A stretch of DNA of 64,000 nucleotides. It comes from Nereocystis luetkeana. Its lineage: Eukaryota > Sar > Phaeophyceae > Laminariales > Laminariaceae. The notes under the pieces are model-generated. The model was not told the DNA's origin, searched no databases, and was given only the letters and a program-made list of their open reading frames with translations. Shown one piece after another: positions 22,274-34,300 of this stretch (positions within the stretch are counted from its first letter, which is position 1; every line of letters begins with the position of its first letter). The position numbers and the translations under genes are program-made. The DNA lies in the NCBI GenBank assembly GCA_031213475.1, contig JARUPZ010000025.1, positions 8,516,592 to 8,580,591 of the forward strand, written 5' to 3'.

Positions 22274-22606
22274 TATGGTTCCAGTAGCTATAAAGCGGTG
22301 CAATACGTACCGGTATGAGAGAACGTGGCGTGTTTCTAACGGTAATGTCTCCGTATATAGATTGCATCAGGATAAGGAGACAGTCAGATAGTACTACGAG
22401 TATAGCAGCACGTGACGGGTATTAACGGAATAAGGGTTCCGTAGGTTGTACGTGTATGTATGAAGATACATGGATTCAGGAGACAGTCTGGCACTCGACT
22501 GCCCCGCCCTCTGTCGCACTCTGTCCCTGTGCCCTAACTGAGCTCTCCACGACATAATAAGCAACAAGAAGAACTTTACCAAGAAGAAGCGTGCCCTGGC
22601 CAGCAT

Positions 22607-22714
22607 CGACATCCCTGTGTCCTCCCATCTATGGGGCACCATGACATACGGGACAGGGCATCCCTGTGTCCTCCCATCTATGGGGCGCACCATGACATAC
22701 CGGACAGGGCATCA
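22607..22714 (+). repeat. 57-bp tandem duplication
   Basis: CATCCCTGTGTCCTCCCATC ... ATGACATACGGGACAGGG occurs twice. Confidence 0.8.
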
Positions 22715-22717
22715 TAT

Positions 22718-22947
22718 CACGGGGGGGCATAGTAAATACCAGGTATTACGGGGGGCCATAGTTAACAGGACCAAATATTGATAGTAAAAATGGTTAAACA
22801 TATAGGTCTTTATGTATACCATAGGTCCTGTTAACTATGGTCCCCCGTAATAGGACCAAATATTGTTAGTAAAAAATAGGCAAATGTATACTTCGAAATA
22901 GGTCTTTGTTTGTACCGTAGGTCCTATTTACTATGGTCTCCCGTAAG
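22718..22947. mobile_element. element B copy split by another element B
   Basis: The left piece CACGGGGGGGCATAGTAAATA (22717-22737) continues as GGACCAAATATTGTTAG after 22852. The break is filled by CCAGGTA and a complete element B at 22746-22850. The right end is GGTCTCCCGTAA. Confidence 0.7.
22746..22850. mobile_element. element B copy, nested
   Basis: 105-bp copy (TTACGGGGGGCCATAGTTAA ... TATGGTCCCCCGTAA) inside the copy at 22718-22947, sitting at the TA of a CCAGGTA micro-insertion. Confidence 0.75.
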
Positions 22948-22949
22948 AG

Positions 22950-23070
22950 TTATCAGGACCAAATATGTCTGCAGTATTAGTAGAAATACTACTGCATCTG
23001 GTACGTAATATGCAGGTCTTAGTGTGTATGGGGGGTCCTGCTCCACTGTTAATATGGTCCTCCGACATAC
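22950..23070. mobile_element. element B, decayed copy
   Basis: Recognisable pieces: CAGGACCAAATATG, GCAGGTCTTAGTGTGTATGG, TTAATATGGTCCTCCG. Adjacent to the nested pair. Confidence 0.45.
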
Positions 23071-23095
23071 GCGAGAGGGGCGATCGTCACATCTC

Positions 23096-23197
23096 GTGGG
23101 GACCATAGTAAATAGGACCAAACATTGCTAGCAAAAATAGATAAATATGTAGGTTTTTGTGTGTGTCATAGGTCCTATTTACTGTGGACCCCCGTAA
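23096..23197. mobile_element. element B copy
   Basis: GGGGACCATAGTAAATAGGA ... TATTTACTGTGGACCCCCGT then AA; left terminus slightly truncated. Confidence 0.7.
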
Positions 23198-23469
23198 TAG
23201 TAATCAGAACCCACGGTTTACTCGAAAACCACATATCCCCCTGTGCGTTATGCACCATATTTGGCCCTAACGATCACCAGGTATATATATATAAAGTGGT
23301 GCATCATCATCACAACTGACCAGCCATCACCAAGCTGCACGCGTGTGGTACTGCTACTTTCTTCGTAGCATCAGTTTGGGATCACCCATCCGTGTTTTCC
23401 CGCAAGATCGGGCTGCTTGAAGTATGCCCGACGCTGTAATCGTAATGAATGCAGGGCTCTTCACGGGTC

Positions 23470-23515
23470 AGGAATTTTTGTTCAATATCACGGGTCGGGT
23501 CGGGTCGGGTCGGTG
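23470..23515 (+). repeat. GGGTC pentamer tract
   Basis: CACGGGTCGGGTCGGGTCGG after TTTTTGTTCAATAT, like the arms at 31.5 kb. Confidence 0.5.
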
Positions 23516-23524
23516 TAAAAGTCT

Positions 23525-23870
23525 TAGTCCGTTGGGCTATTGGTAAAAGGTTAACCGATCGCCTACCCAATCTAAGCCTTATAACACTTTCCCCCCCTGG
23601 AACGGACCGGATATACGGGTCGACGTGCCACCAACACGCAGTTGGTTCCAATATTTGGGGGTCCAGAAGTAGTTTTTCAGATTCTCGACATGAGGAAATT
23701 CGCTCTTCTTTGAAAGCGTGCTTTAATGGTGGACGTGAGATTCTAACTCACGACCAACGACCCATGTCCTGCCGACGACGCCGTTTGTGAAGGTCTCAGT
23801 CCGTTGGGCTGAAGGTAAAAAGGTTAACCGATCGCCTACTCGTACCCAGTCTAAGCCTTACAACATCGGG
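23525..23870. repeat. tRNA-like repeats, variant pair
   Basis: TCCGTTGGGCTATTGGTAAA and AGGTTAACCGATCGCCTACC occur at 23529 and again at 23798. Between them a minus-strand module (GCGTCGTCGGCAGGACATGG, then GAGTTAGAATCTCAC) matches the 12.86-kb B-box half. Confidence 0.45.
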
Positions 23871-23995
23871 TCGGGTCAGGTTGGATCAGGAGGTTTTCTG
23901 GCTCTCACGGGTCGAGGCGTCGGGTCGGATCGCCCTCACCCGACCCGACACGATCTGACTGACCCGCGACGTTCGACCCAGTCCTTGAACAGCCC
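23865..23995. repeat. GGGTC/GACCC pentamer hairpin
   Basis: TCGGGTCGGGTCAGGTTGGA on one side and CACCCGACCCGACACGATCT on the other. Confidence 0.5.
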
Positions 23996-24614
23996 TGAGG
24001 CTGACATATTTCCGACGTGTTTTCCCTCTGAAGCAGCCCCCGACAGAGATTGTTACTGCAGGCATTTTGTAACGCTTATTTGGGCCACACTTTTTAGTCG
24101 AGAACCTTGCCGGAAGGCGCCGTGCCATCCAGCATAAGTACGTACCGGAACACGTTTCGGGTAGGAGCTACACGCTTTTCACATAACAAACCCCCCGGAG
24201 ATTTTTACGAAACCAATATCGCCAAAAAAACATGCCAAAACATTCGTAGTTAGAAACCCGGGTGCGTACTAAATTACTCCAAAGTACACGAAGTGTAACC
24301 GTAACACCAACCAACTGCAGGTTTTTAGCCCTTCCTACAAAAAAATCTTGAGATCACTACGGTGCAGGACTGCAAAGAAGGGAGCGGCGGGGAATGAACC
24401 CTAACCCATTCAACGGCCTGAAGGAGAACATTGGGGCTACTTTCGTACCAGAATGAGATCGGGGTGCATAATCTGCACACAGCACACACGCGGGGAGAGG
24501 TGTTTGCTGTTTGCTGCGTCCCCAGCAACCCATACGGGAATTTTGGCAGGATGAAAAGTGGCGCGAAAATTTGGAACCGAGCCGAACCGACCAGCAACAA
24601 ACGAAACATCGTGG

Positions 24615-24930
24615 ATCCGCTCCGATCCGAACCGAACCGATCCGATCCGAACCGAACCGAACCGAACCGAACCGAACCGAACCGAACCGAACCGAACCGA
24701 ACCGAACCGAACCGAACCGAACCGAACCGAACCGAACCGAACCGAACCGAACCGAACCGAACCGAACCGAACCGAACCGAACCGAACCGAACCGAACCGA
24801 AACGAAACGAACCGAAACGAACCGGTCCGAAACGAACCGAACCGAACCGATCCGAACCGAACCGATCGGAACAGAACCGATCGGAACAGAACCGATCCGA
24901 ACCGAACCGGTCCGATTCGAACCGAACCGT
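24615..24930 (+). repeat. (CCGAA)n pentanucleotide array
   Basis: About 60 units, nearly perfect in the centre and diverged to CGATCCGAA at the edges. All three frames on both strands are open (NRTEP, VRFGS), so the long frames are artefacts of the period. Confidence 0.9.
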
Positions 24931-25699
24931 GAGAAAAACCAAGGTGCGGTTCCGCAAAAAATACCAAGGCGCGGTTCCTGTCGGTAATATGCGGTTCTTC
25001 TTCTGTGGTGAGGCTCCGAGGAACAGCTGTAGAAAGAACGTGTCTGCCGCCCGAAGCACCCAGGCTGCTTGCTGGGCGGGGAGAACACAGCAAGGTATCT
25101 AATTTTGGCGTCCGAGCTAGCTCATGCAGACTTATGAGCTACGGTAAGAGCTGCTGCGTACGTCACGCACGCAAGCGCGCATCGTAAGACATCATACGTA
25201 TGATCATTGTTGTGCGCTCTCACGCTAACTGCCCCTTGCGGTTGGCGATCGAAGACCGCGTTCTCCTCCTTTATTGCTTCGGACCGACATCGACATACCT
25301 GAATTCGAGACGCACATTAAGCAAAAAAAAACAAAAAGTAAATGGGCTGCCGCTCGCTGCTTCACACGACACGCGCGCACCTCAAGACATAGTATTCCCC
25401 GTAAAAAAAGCATGCGCTCTCACACTCAGTGCGATCGACAAGAGAACCGCTCTCCTTGTGGTCTTGTTCGACACCGCTCTGGGCGAAATATAAGAAGCGT
25501 GTATACATGAATAAGAAAACCCAACGGTCCTTATAATTCCGTCTAGAGTAGTATTAATAGTATGCCGGGGCCCCAAAGGGCTTATAAGAGAGACCCACGA
25601 ACCTCGCCCTTCACCAACCAACCTTGCCCCCCCCCCCCCCCCCCCCCCCTCGTGCCCTCCGGAAGTGGCCACACCGGGAAATAAATCAATATATTGACC

Positions 25700-25932
25700 C
25701 TGTCATCCATTTGCAAGAAAACCCACTTCGAAAGCGGTCCTTAGTAGGATGCAGCTCACACTTCAAGCGACTCGCCGGACACCTCACGGCGCTTCGCGCT
25801 TAGCGCAAGCAATGTCTGCCTGGTCGGTGAAAACCCGACGTGCCCCGTCCCGGCATTGTAGGGTTGCGGGGGTCTATGGTCACACGACAACGGCCATGCA
25901 TGAGATCGAGTACACCCCCCCCCCCCCCCGTG
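25700..25932 (+). repeat. D repeat, copy 2, ending in a C14 run
   Basis: TTAGTAGGATGCAGCTCACA, CGACTCGCCGGACACCTCAC, CTGCCTGGTCGGTGAAAACC, GGCCATGCATGAGATCGAGT, then ACACCCCCC. The downstream block at 25935-26065 matches 13945-14065. Confidence 0.6.
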
Positions 25933-26504
25933 GATAAGATTAGCAAAAAGTTTCTATGTAATATATGGAAACAACGTAAAGAGCGCCCAATTGTTGGAGG
26001 TGTCTCTATTAGGAGTGGGAACGGTGCTCCGTCTCGAAAGGGATGCGTGGTCAATGGTCAAATGACTCTAAGGCAAGCAACAAATGAGTACGCCCCCCCC
26101 CCCCCCCCCGCCGTGCTCTGTTAGGAGTAGGAACGGTGCTCCGTCTCGAGAGAGATGCGTGGTCAACGGTCAAATCACTAAAAGGCAAGCAACGAACGAG
26201 TATACGCCTCCCCCGCTCCTTCCCCCCCCCATTTATACATAGGTTGGGTTGGCGTCGGTTGGCAAGGGCACTGTAAAACGTACCGCTCACTTCGTACGTC
26301 AGCTATTAATAGACAACTAGGGTACCGTTTTTTTTCGGGGGGGGGGTCGGTCGGTAACAGCTTGGGTGGTGGTCGAGTTAGATTATTTGTGCGAGGTTAA
26401 GGGGGATGATCGCATCACGTAGTGTTCATGGTAAGGCACCCAACAGCCAGTTATATAGTACTCCCATTGCTGTTTCTGGAGGTGGCTACACCGGAAATTA
26501 AATT

Positions 26505-26762
26505 AACTCATTGAAGCTGTCATCCATACGCAAAGCCCGCCTCACAGGCGGTTTTTAGTAGGATGCAGCTCACCCTTCATGGGACTTGCCCAACACCTCA
26601 CGGCGCTTCGCGCTTGGTGCAAGCAATGTCTGCCTGGTCGGTGAAAACCCAACATGCTCCGTCCCGGCATTGTAGGGATGCGAGGGTCTACGGTCATACG
26701 ACTACGGCCATGCATGAGATCGATTACACCTCTCCTATCGACTACACCCCCCCCCCCCCATA
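26505..26762 (+). repeat. D repeat, copy 3, ending in a C run
   Basis: Same order of blocks as copy 2 with a short CTCCTATCGACTACACC duplication before the C run. Confidence 0.6.
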
Positions 26763-27064
26763 TTTTACCAGTATGTAGGTTGGGTTGGCGTGTCGGTTGG
26801 CAACGACACTGTAAAACATGCCGCTCACCAAGTGAGCTAGACAACCAAGGTTCCGTTTGTTTGTTTTCTGTTTGGCGGTCGGTCACAGCTAGCGATCGAG
26901 TTATAGACCATTTGTGCGGAGCTGAGAACCTTTACTCCGCACAAGGGGAATGATCGCATTGCGTAGTGTTGTGGTCAAGCACCCACGAGGCAGTTACATA
27001 TATATCCCTTCGCTGTCTCTGGAAGTGGTCACACCGGAGAATAAGTTAACTCATTGAAGCTGCC

Positions 27065-27188
27065 GTCCATATCAATCCGCCTCTCAAGCGGTTCTCAGTA
27101 TGATGCCTGGCGTGTTCCGTCGATGCGAGGGTCTACATAGTCATAAGACTACGGCCATGCATGGCAATGAGTGTACCCCCCCCCCATG
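27065..27188 (+). repeat. D repeat, internally deleted copy
   Basis: CTCTCAAGCGGTTCTCAGTA joins directly to GATGCGAGGGTCTACATAGT; the middle of the unit is missing. Ends in a C9 run. Confidence 0.5.
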
Positions 27189-27194
27189 GCTCAA

Positions 27195-27390
27195 GAAAGT
27201 CCGCCTCACAAGCGGTTTTAGTAGGATGGAGCTCACCCTTCATGCGACTCGCCGGACACCTCACGGCGTTTCGCGGTTGGTGCTAGCGATGTCTGCCTGG
27301 TCGGTGAAAACCCGGCATATGCTCCGTCCTGGCATTGTAGGGATGCGAGGGTCTATTGTCATACGACTACGGCCATGGATGAAAAAAACG
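27195..27390 (+). repeat. D repeat, copy 5
   Basis: GTCCGCCTCACAAGCGGTTT through CTACGGCCATGGATG; the C run is replaced by A6. Confidence 0.55.
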
Positions 27391-27520
27391 ATCGGGTTCA
27401 CCTGCCTCGTGGCTCCGCAGGCTCCGCTTAGCCTGGCGATAATCCCAACACCCACCAGCAGAAAAACAGAAAGCAAATATGTTATTATTAATAGGAGACT
27501 GCGGTTTTGCCTCTGGACGG

Positions 27521-27704
27521 ACCGCCTACACTAAAATTAGTATATTAAGACCTCCCTACACTAAAAATAGTATATTAAGACCTCCCTACACTAAAATTAG
27601 TATATCAAGACCTCCCTACACTAAAATTAGTATATTCAAGACCTCCCCACACTAAAAATAGTTTAAAAAGACCTCCCCTCACTAAAACTAGTATATTGAG
27701 ACCG
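27521..27704 (+). repeat. 30-bp tandem repeat
   Basis: Six units of CTACACTAAAATTAGTATAT then TAAGACCTCC with few changes. Confidence 0.85.
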
Positions 27705-28149
27705 AAAAAGGTCTTGACGCAAAAATAACGTTTTCCGTAGGAACAGCATCTCCGGCGGGAAGTAAGTGTATGTACAGTGTACAACCAAAACGACCAGGAA
27801 GGGTAAGAGCTCGATTCAGCCGAGTGATTGCCTCGTGGCCTCTCCTCCGCGGCCCTTATCCCCTCCCTGCCCGTGTCCCCGATCCCCTCCCTGCTCGCGT
27901 CCCCTCCCCGTGACCTGGTTAGCTACTTCACCAGGGGGTGGACAGGCGCCCAATCGACAACACCAGGCATCGGGCGAAAGCACCAAGAACAGGCCAATTT
28001 TACGCGGCCTAATACGGTTTTGTGCGGCCTAATCACCCGACAGATACCTGGTATCTGGTCTTTAACGACGCCCAATCAGAACCCCAGATACGGGCTCCTT
28101 ATGCAAAGCGAAGTGAAACGACCTACGTATATAAGAAGCATAGTCAACA

Positions 28150-28390
28150 TATAGGTATCGTGAATCGATCGACCTCTCAATAACTACTATTAATACCGCA
28201 ATTCGACATGCTAATATCGCAAATCGACCTACCGATACGAATCGCAACTCGGCCTATGATGATCTGCAATTAGAGTGAATCAATCGACCTGCAATAAAGA
28301 GTGAATCAACCTGAAATATCGAGTGAATCGACCTGCAATACGAGTGAATCGACCTGCAATTAGAGTGAATCGACCCATCATTGACCCACG
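28150..28390 (+). repeat. degenerate GTGAATCGACCTGCAAT tandem repeat
   Basis: About nine imperfect units of 18-27 bp, e.g. GAGTGAATCGACCTGCAATA at 28320 and 28345. Confidence 0.65.
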
Positions 28391-28949
28391 AATAGAAAGA
28401 TCAAGAACTCTCCCCCCTCCCCACCCCACTTCGGCAGAAAGAAGCCCTACGTATCTTCTGGTAATAACAATGGTTGTCGTCCGCGCTACGAGTGCTACGA
28501 GTACTTATCTTGTGTCAACGGTTAATCAAACCAGCCTGTCTAAGCTTGGTTGCACACATCTATGAAAACAAAAAAACGAAAACACTCTCAAGAACACTCT
28601 CCCCACACCGTTGGCCTGGCGACTTGAAAGCCCTTTGTTCAATGCCCGCCCGTCTACGTAACCCACGGGCATCTGCCCTGGGGTGGCGTTTCCTCGATAC
28701 GCATCCTATCACAAGCCACACGTCACACACGCATTGAAACCGCATAAATCTGATTGGCTAATCCCCTCCCGCACGCACGAAACTCGTAACTTACCACATC
28801 GTCCAGGGGAGGGCTCCGCACGGAAACAATGCGGCCTTGTAAAATGCTTCGGAGTCGCACAGCATAATACCCGCTTTAGCAAGTAACGCCTAATGCACTC
28901 CGCCGCACACGACGGGAGGGAGGGAAAAAGCGAAGAATAACAAGAAAGA

Positions 28950-30060
28950 AACGCACGATGTTGCCAAAACAACATCCCCCCACCCTGGGCATGAAACACG
29001 CTAGGCATATGCCCTACACCCGGAAAATGTACAGGTGCATCATCCGACATACCTGGCATATTCGGCGAGAATTATCCAATAATAGGACGGCTTCGGCGGG
29101 ACGCATCGTCCAATGGCTAAGTATCGGCTATATCCGGCCGAGCAAGCGGAAATCCTCTGCATCTAGAGCGTGGCACGCACTGTTGTAAACCGTAATCCCC
29201 GCAACAGCCACCCGCCTACATAGATGGAAACCCCTCTCCGCCTCCGCGTGTACGGCGATAATTATCCGGCGGGATGATTCACTGGGGTGCATCGTCCGAC
29301 GGGTCTTCTTCGGCAGACATGAGGGCGAACGAAAAAAACGTTACAACCTGAGCATGGCACCGCATCAACAACCGACCGCCGCCCCGGCATCACCAGTCTA
29401 CCGCCGCACATATGGAAACCCCTATCCGCGTGTACGGTGAGAAATACCCCACGGTTCAGCGCCGTGCATCATCTTACGGTTTTCTTAGAGAGCCGGTCGA
29501 GCAAACCGGAAGTCGTTACACCCGGAGCATGGCACCGCATCAACAACCTATCGCCTCACGGGTGGAAACCCCTGTCTGCGCGTGCGGCGAGAATCGCCCG
29601 ATAGGATGGTTCAGCGGCGAGCATAATCCGGCGGGTCTTCAATATACGGTGGAGCGAGAAGAAAACTGTGACATTCAGAGTATGGCATCACATCAATCGA
29701 CCGCCTCCCCAGCATCAACATCTAACTACCCCGCACATGGAAACTCCACTGCTCCAATATTCTTCGGGTGCCGGTCGAGCGAGCAGAAAGCCGTTACACC
29801 CAGAGCATGGCACCTCATCAATCCATCGTCTTCCCGGCATTAACATCCAACGGCCTCACGTATGGAAACCCCTAATCGCGTGAACGGCGAGAATTACCCC
29901 TCGGTTCAGCAGCGCGCACCATCTGACGGGTCATCTTCGAGAGCCGGTCGAACGAGCCGAAAACCGTTACATCCAGAGCATGGCATCGAATCAACCGACC
30001 GCCTCCCCGGCATCATTATCCAACCACCTCAAAGAATGAAAACCCCTAGAGTATCAGCTT
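28950..30060 (+). repeat. satellite array of about 125-190 bp units
   Basis: Units start ATGGAAACCCC at about 29223, 29412, 29561, 29738, 29862 and 30036. Common blocks are GCGTGTACGGCGAGAATTAC, GAGCCGGTCGA and CCAGAGCATGGCA. The plus strand is largely open (METPIRVYGEKYP...), but the unit lengths vary and the frame is not conserved, so I treat it as non-coding. Confidence 0.65.
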
Positions 30061-30354
30061 GAATAGCCTACGTAAAATGTGCCCTTGCATATTCTTCAAA
30101 AAAGAGATGCTACCTGCCTGATACCCGTACAAAAACCACTCCCCTCACCCCCCTCCCTGCTCCTCTCCAACTCAGCAGGCCTTCACTAAGTCCTTTCGGT
30201 AAACTGCACCCCACGTGATAGGGAACCATAGTACTTGGAGTTCGTGTGGGCTATACCTACTTTCTGCAGTCGCAAAAGGGTTCCCTTAAAACAACCGCCT
30301 GGGGGAGGGGGGGGGGTGGTCAGAGAAGACTATTATTAGTATGCATGTCTGTTG

Positions 30355-30455
30355 ATTTACACGTGTACGACATCGTTTCGCGCCCCTAATGCGAAGGCCT
30401 GCACGACCGTCTTATTAGGAAGAAACCCTTCTTCCTTGCGGACGAGGAGACATGT
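30355..30455 (-). pseudogene. second copy of the RING gene C-terminal segment (possible alternative last exon)
   Basis: On the minus strand this block encodes KEEGFLPNKTVVQAFALGARNDVVHV then TAA. It parallels the annotated C-terminus RRGFLTRLWMPASEGARNDAIQV then TAA, 110 bp upstream on that strand. Similarity is clear in both DNA and protein. No obvious acceptor was located, so it may be a relic. Confidence 0.4.
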
Positions 30456-30470
30456 ATAGGCGCATCGCGT

Positions 30471-31395
30471 TTACACCTGGATGGCATCGTTTCGAGCCCC
30501 CTCGGAAGCAGGCATCCACAACCGCGTTAGGAAACCCCTTCTCCCCTCTGACGCGGTGAGCGACTCGCTAGGAACGTCGGCATTTAATGAGGGTGGGGGC
30601 TGACCCGCCCCGCCTCTTCCTCGCCCTCCTCCCGCCCCCCCCACGGCCAACGCCGACCCCCCCATCCCCGAATAAGATGAGAAATGTTGGTCGTAGGCTA
30701 GAATATCCCCTGATAGTGTCCGCCTCAGGGGAGGGGCACTCCCTCTCTGCTCCTCCGATGAAGACGAAGCCGTTACGCTTGCGGTAAAATCGCGGTAACC
30801 AGAGCTACCGTCGCCGACGCCGCTAGCGTTACCGCCGCCGCTACCTCGGCTACTCCGGCTACTGCGGTGGCCGCTACTGCGGCTACTGCGATAGCCGCCA
30901 TTGTGGCTACTGTTGCGGCTAGTGCGGCTACTGCGGCTACTGCTGGTGCGGCCCCCACGTTCAACAGTGACGATCCCCCCCATACCCGCGAAAGGGTTTC
31001 GTGCCAGGCTATTGCGGCTACTGCGGTTGCTGCGGCTACTGCGACTACCGCTGATGCTGGTGCGAGGTTCACTGGGTTCAGCAGAGACGGCCGCCCCCGC
31101 GCCTCCGAAAGGGGCCCCTCGAGCAAGAGGCGGCGGGGCTGCTGCCGGCGCTGGTAGTGGTGGCGGTTCTGCCTGGTGATGTTGGCGGTGTTGACGTTGG
31201 TGTTGACGTTGGTGCTGGTATTGCTGTTGTTGCTGCTGCTGCTGCTGGTGGTGGTGGTTCTGGTGTTGTTGGTGGCGGTGTTGGTGTTGGTGTGGGTGTT
31301 GCTGTTGCTGCTGTTGCTCGGCGTAGTTCGGGAGGTGTTGGGTTTGCTGTCGATTGGCGTTTCTCCTCTTGGCGCTCAGGACGTTCAGGTCTTGC
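30471..31395 (-). CDS. RING-H2 gene, last exon
   Basis: The acceptor CCTCGCAG|G completes the AG|G arginine codon, giving CCRQDLNVLSAKRRN, the usual sequence after a RING. The exon then runs through Gln/His repeats, a Ser/Arg-rich block (SSRSSRTSRNSS) and Gly/Ala-rich sequence to EGARNDAIQV and a TAA. The final codons read CAG|GTGTAA, so the stop could also be read through a weak donor; a second copy of this C-terminal segment lies just downstream. Confidence 0.8.
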
Positions 31396-34300
31396 CTGCG
31401 AGGAATGGTTGCAGGAGCAAAAGTGAGACAAGGGCGGGGGGGGGGGGGGGGGACAGGTGGGGCATGACACATGACAAACATCAGGGCTGCTCACGGGTCA
31501 GGTCAAAAGCCTCGCGGGTCAGGCCGGGTCGGACCCGACCCGACCCCTGAGAGATTGAAAAACCTCCTGACCCGACCCGCCCCGACCAGCGAGATTTAAC
31601 AAAACTGCTCGCCGGACCCACGGGTCGGGACATGACCCGCGAAGAGTCCTGAAACATGTGACTCAAGGGCCGGTAGTGCCAAAGATGCTTTCATAGGGGA
31701 TTGCGGCCATCGACCTCTTACGATAGTATATATAGTTATCACGGAAGCCCTGAGTGAACAGGCCCAAAATAAGCCCCAAAACACCCACTTTGGTAACGTG
31801 TACATCGAGAACTACTGTGAATGGAAAACGTTGTCTACGCAAAACCTTGCGGTTGCATGATGATGGGCTTCTCATCGATCCTACATTTGTATTCTTCATA
31901 AATGCATTGGGAAGCCTCTTTCTCCCCCGTTTCAGGCCTATATACTACTGTGGGCCACCGTGATAGTACAGGAGCTATCGTACATCGCACATATTCCGTG
32001 CAGCACACAATGATCTGTAGATCCCGCAGATCATACAGCTCGGTAATCTATCGGCATATCCAAAAATAGCGTTTTTTGTTTGTTTTTTAATCCTCCGGCG
32101 GGTTGGTAAAAATAAAGCCCGAGCTACAACACTTCCACGTTCAAATTTCGTGTCGTGTGTCAGTTTAACCCATAGCTCCCGATGTAAAATCAGAGCAGGC
32201 TGCTGTTGCTACTGGCACTTGGGCACATTGACCCGACCTGACCCCCGAGAGGGGCACGCGCGGTGGAGATATACAGCAAAACAAACAGGGATATGATCCG
32301 TCGGGGGGGTGGAAATAAGGTCATCGAGGCAGAGCCATGTCGCGGGCAGTCCCCTGCTGACGCGGCTGTCCCGTAACACACAAAAAACACACACTGTCTC
32401 CGCAGCAGGCACGCGTGGTGCGCCATTCCATCCCCGCTGTGCTTGAGGCTGTTGCTGTCGGGGATTTATTTATACCCTTCCGAGGCGGACAGCGGCAAAA
32501 TATTGTGCGGAGAGTTCGTGGCGATGCGGCCATACCGGACAGTCGCCACGGGCGTATCATCGGCGGTAAGAGCCCCTCCGCCTTGCAGAGTCGTCAGACC
32601 AATACATGTCAACCATTTTTGGAACTGGACGGTCTACATAGATCATGATCACTCCGAGGTGTTGACACTGTTATTGGGACACTACGCAGAGGTGTGGACG
32701 CTGATGTTGGAGCACGATGTACATGAATTATGGATGCGTGCTGCATGAATGAACGTTGTATGAGCAGGGTCGCACGGCAGCGGTGGAGGTGAGTCACAAA
32801 TCCAGATGGTGGCCGGTCTGTAACAGTAGTGGCGGCTGGAGGAACAACGGGTCGAACCTGGACCAAAATCGCAAAACATCCCTCCTCCTGCGGAGTCCTG
32901 CGGAGGAGGGGGGGGGGGGGGCAGACCCTCGTCTCACCTGCAGCAGGGGCAACACGCGTTATGCTCCAACCAGGGCTCCACGCACTTCCCATGGAAGGCG
33001 TGTCCGCAGGTCACCACCGTGATCGAATCCGAATCCTGGAACATGTCCAGACAGACGGGGCAGACCGCAGAGCTCCCCCTCCGCCTGCGAAGGGACGCCT
33101 GCAAAGAACGGCCGGTCTTGGCGTCCAACCAACCTTTTTAACAACCATTGGGAAAACCGGGGGACGGGGGTTTGCGAGGGGAGGGGTGGGGAGGGTGGGG
33201 GGGAGGGGGGGTTGTCAAATTATTGACACATGGGACAGATCAGACCCTCGTCCCTATCTACCAGGTAAATATTTTGCGGCAGATGGATTCCTGATAGATG
33301 CATGTATGACATAATCGGCAGTCTGCAGTACATCATCTTTGTCGGGTGGGGATCAGTACATACAAGGACCTTGAGGGGGTGTTTATCCGGGTGTGATCAG
33401 TATCGTACGGCTCTTGAAAACAACATTTCACCACGGAAAATATAGGACCTAGATGATCTGCTGTAAATCGTGATCTGTTCGATCTGTGCTTACTTACCGG
33501 AAGGGGAACGCCAAGACGGGGGTCGGGAATCCGCGGCAGCCCCCACAAACGCTGCCGCCGCCGCCCTCCATGATGCCGCTCTGCTGACCCCTGCCGTGCC
33601 CCCCCCACCTCCTGCCACGCCCGCCTGCGCCCCGAGCGCTGGAGCTGCCTCTACACCCCCCGCAGCAGCGCCAGTAGCTGCAGTAGGAGCGGTAGCAGCA
33701 GCATTAGTAGAACTATTAATAGTAGCTGCAGTAGTAGAAGCAGCAGCAGTTGTTGCACCAGCAGTAGTAGTAGTAGCGGCACCAGCACTAACGCCGCCAC
33801 CACCACCGGAGGAACTCCCTTGAGCTTCCACCGACCCAGACTCCACCCCCTCCCCGCCTGCCCCACCAACGAGCCTTCTCATGAAGGCGTCGCTCGCTCT
33901 TCTCCGACCGTTTCTCGACACATCTCTGGGGGCACGGGAGGTCGATATCGCGGTCGGGGGCGTTAACGGTACCGGTAACGCTGAAGTTACCGGTAACTCT
34001 GAAGTTACCGGTAACGGCGGAGTTACCTGTAACGGTAAAGTTACCGGTAACCCCGTGGCGGTGACAACTGCTGCCCTGCCAGATGGCGCCGCTGTAGCTG
34101 CCGCCGTCGGAACTGCCCTCGCCGTCGCGATCGTTGGCGAGGTTAACGTCGCGCCATCGTGGACAGGGCGCACGGTGGGTGGCGGCGGCGGCAGCGGCGG
34201 CGGTGTTGGCGGTGGTGTCACTAGTGTCGGACCCGTGTGTGCGTTGGTGAAAAGGGCAGACGCGGTAGCCGTAGCATCGGCTGAGAAGCGGGGTGAGAGC

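Noticed and set aside
24357..25102. Six overlapping frames of 120-240 codons (NRTEP and VRFGS repeats)
   Set aside because: All come from the (CCGAA)n array; a 5-bp period without stops opens every frame.
31176..31550. Poly-Leu/Val plus-strand frame
   Set aside because: Antisense of the CAG/CAC-rich Gln/His tract of RING exon 6.
32190..32760. Possible extra exons between RING exons 5 and 6
   Set aside because: Exon 5 joins exon 6 directly in phase (CCPCC-RQDL), so this is intron; the GGTGTGGACGCTGATGTTGG segment shows only local repeats.
33651..33869. Poly-Leu membrane protein
   Set aside because: Frame shadow of the Ala-rich RING exon 4.
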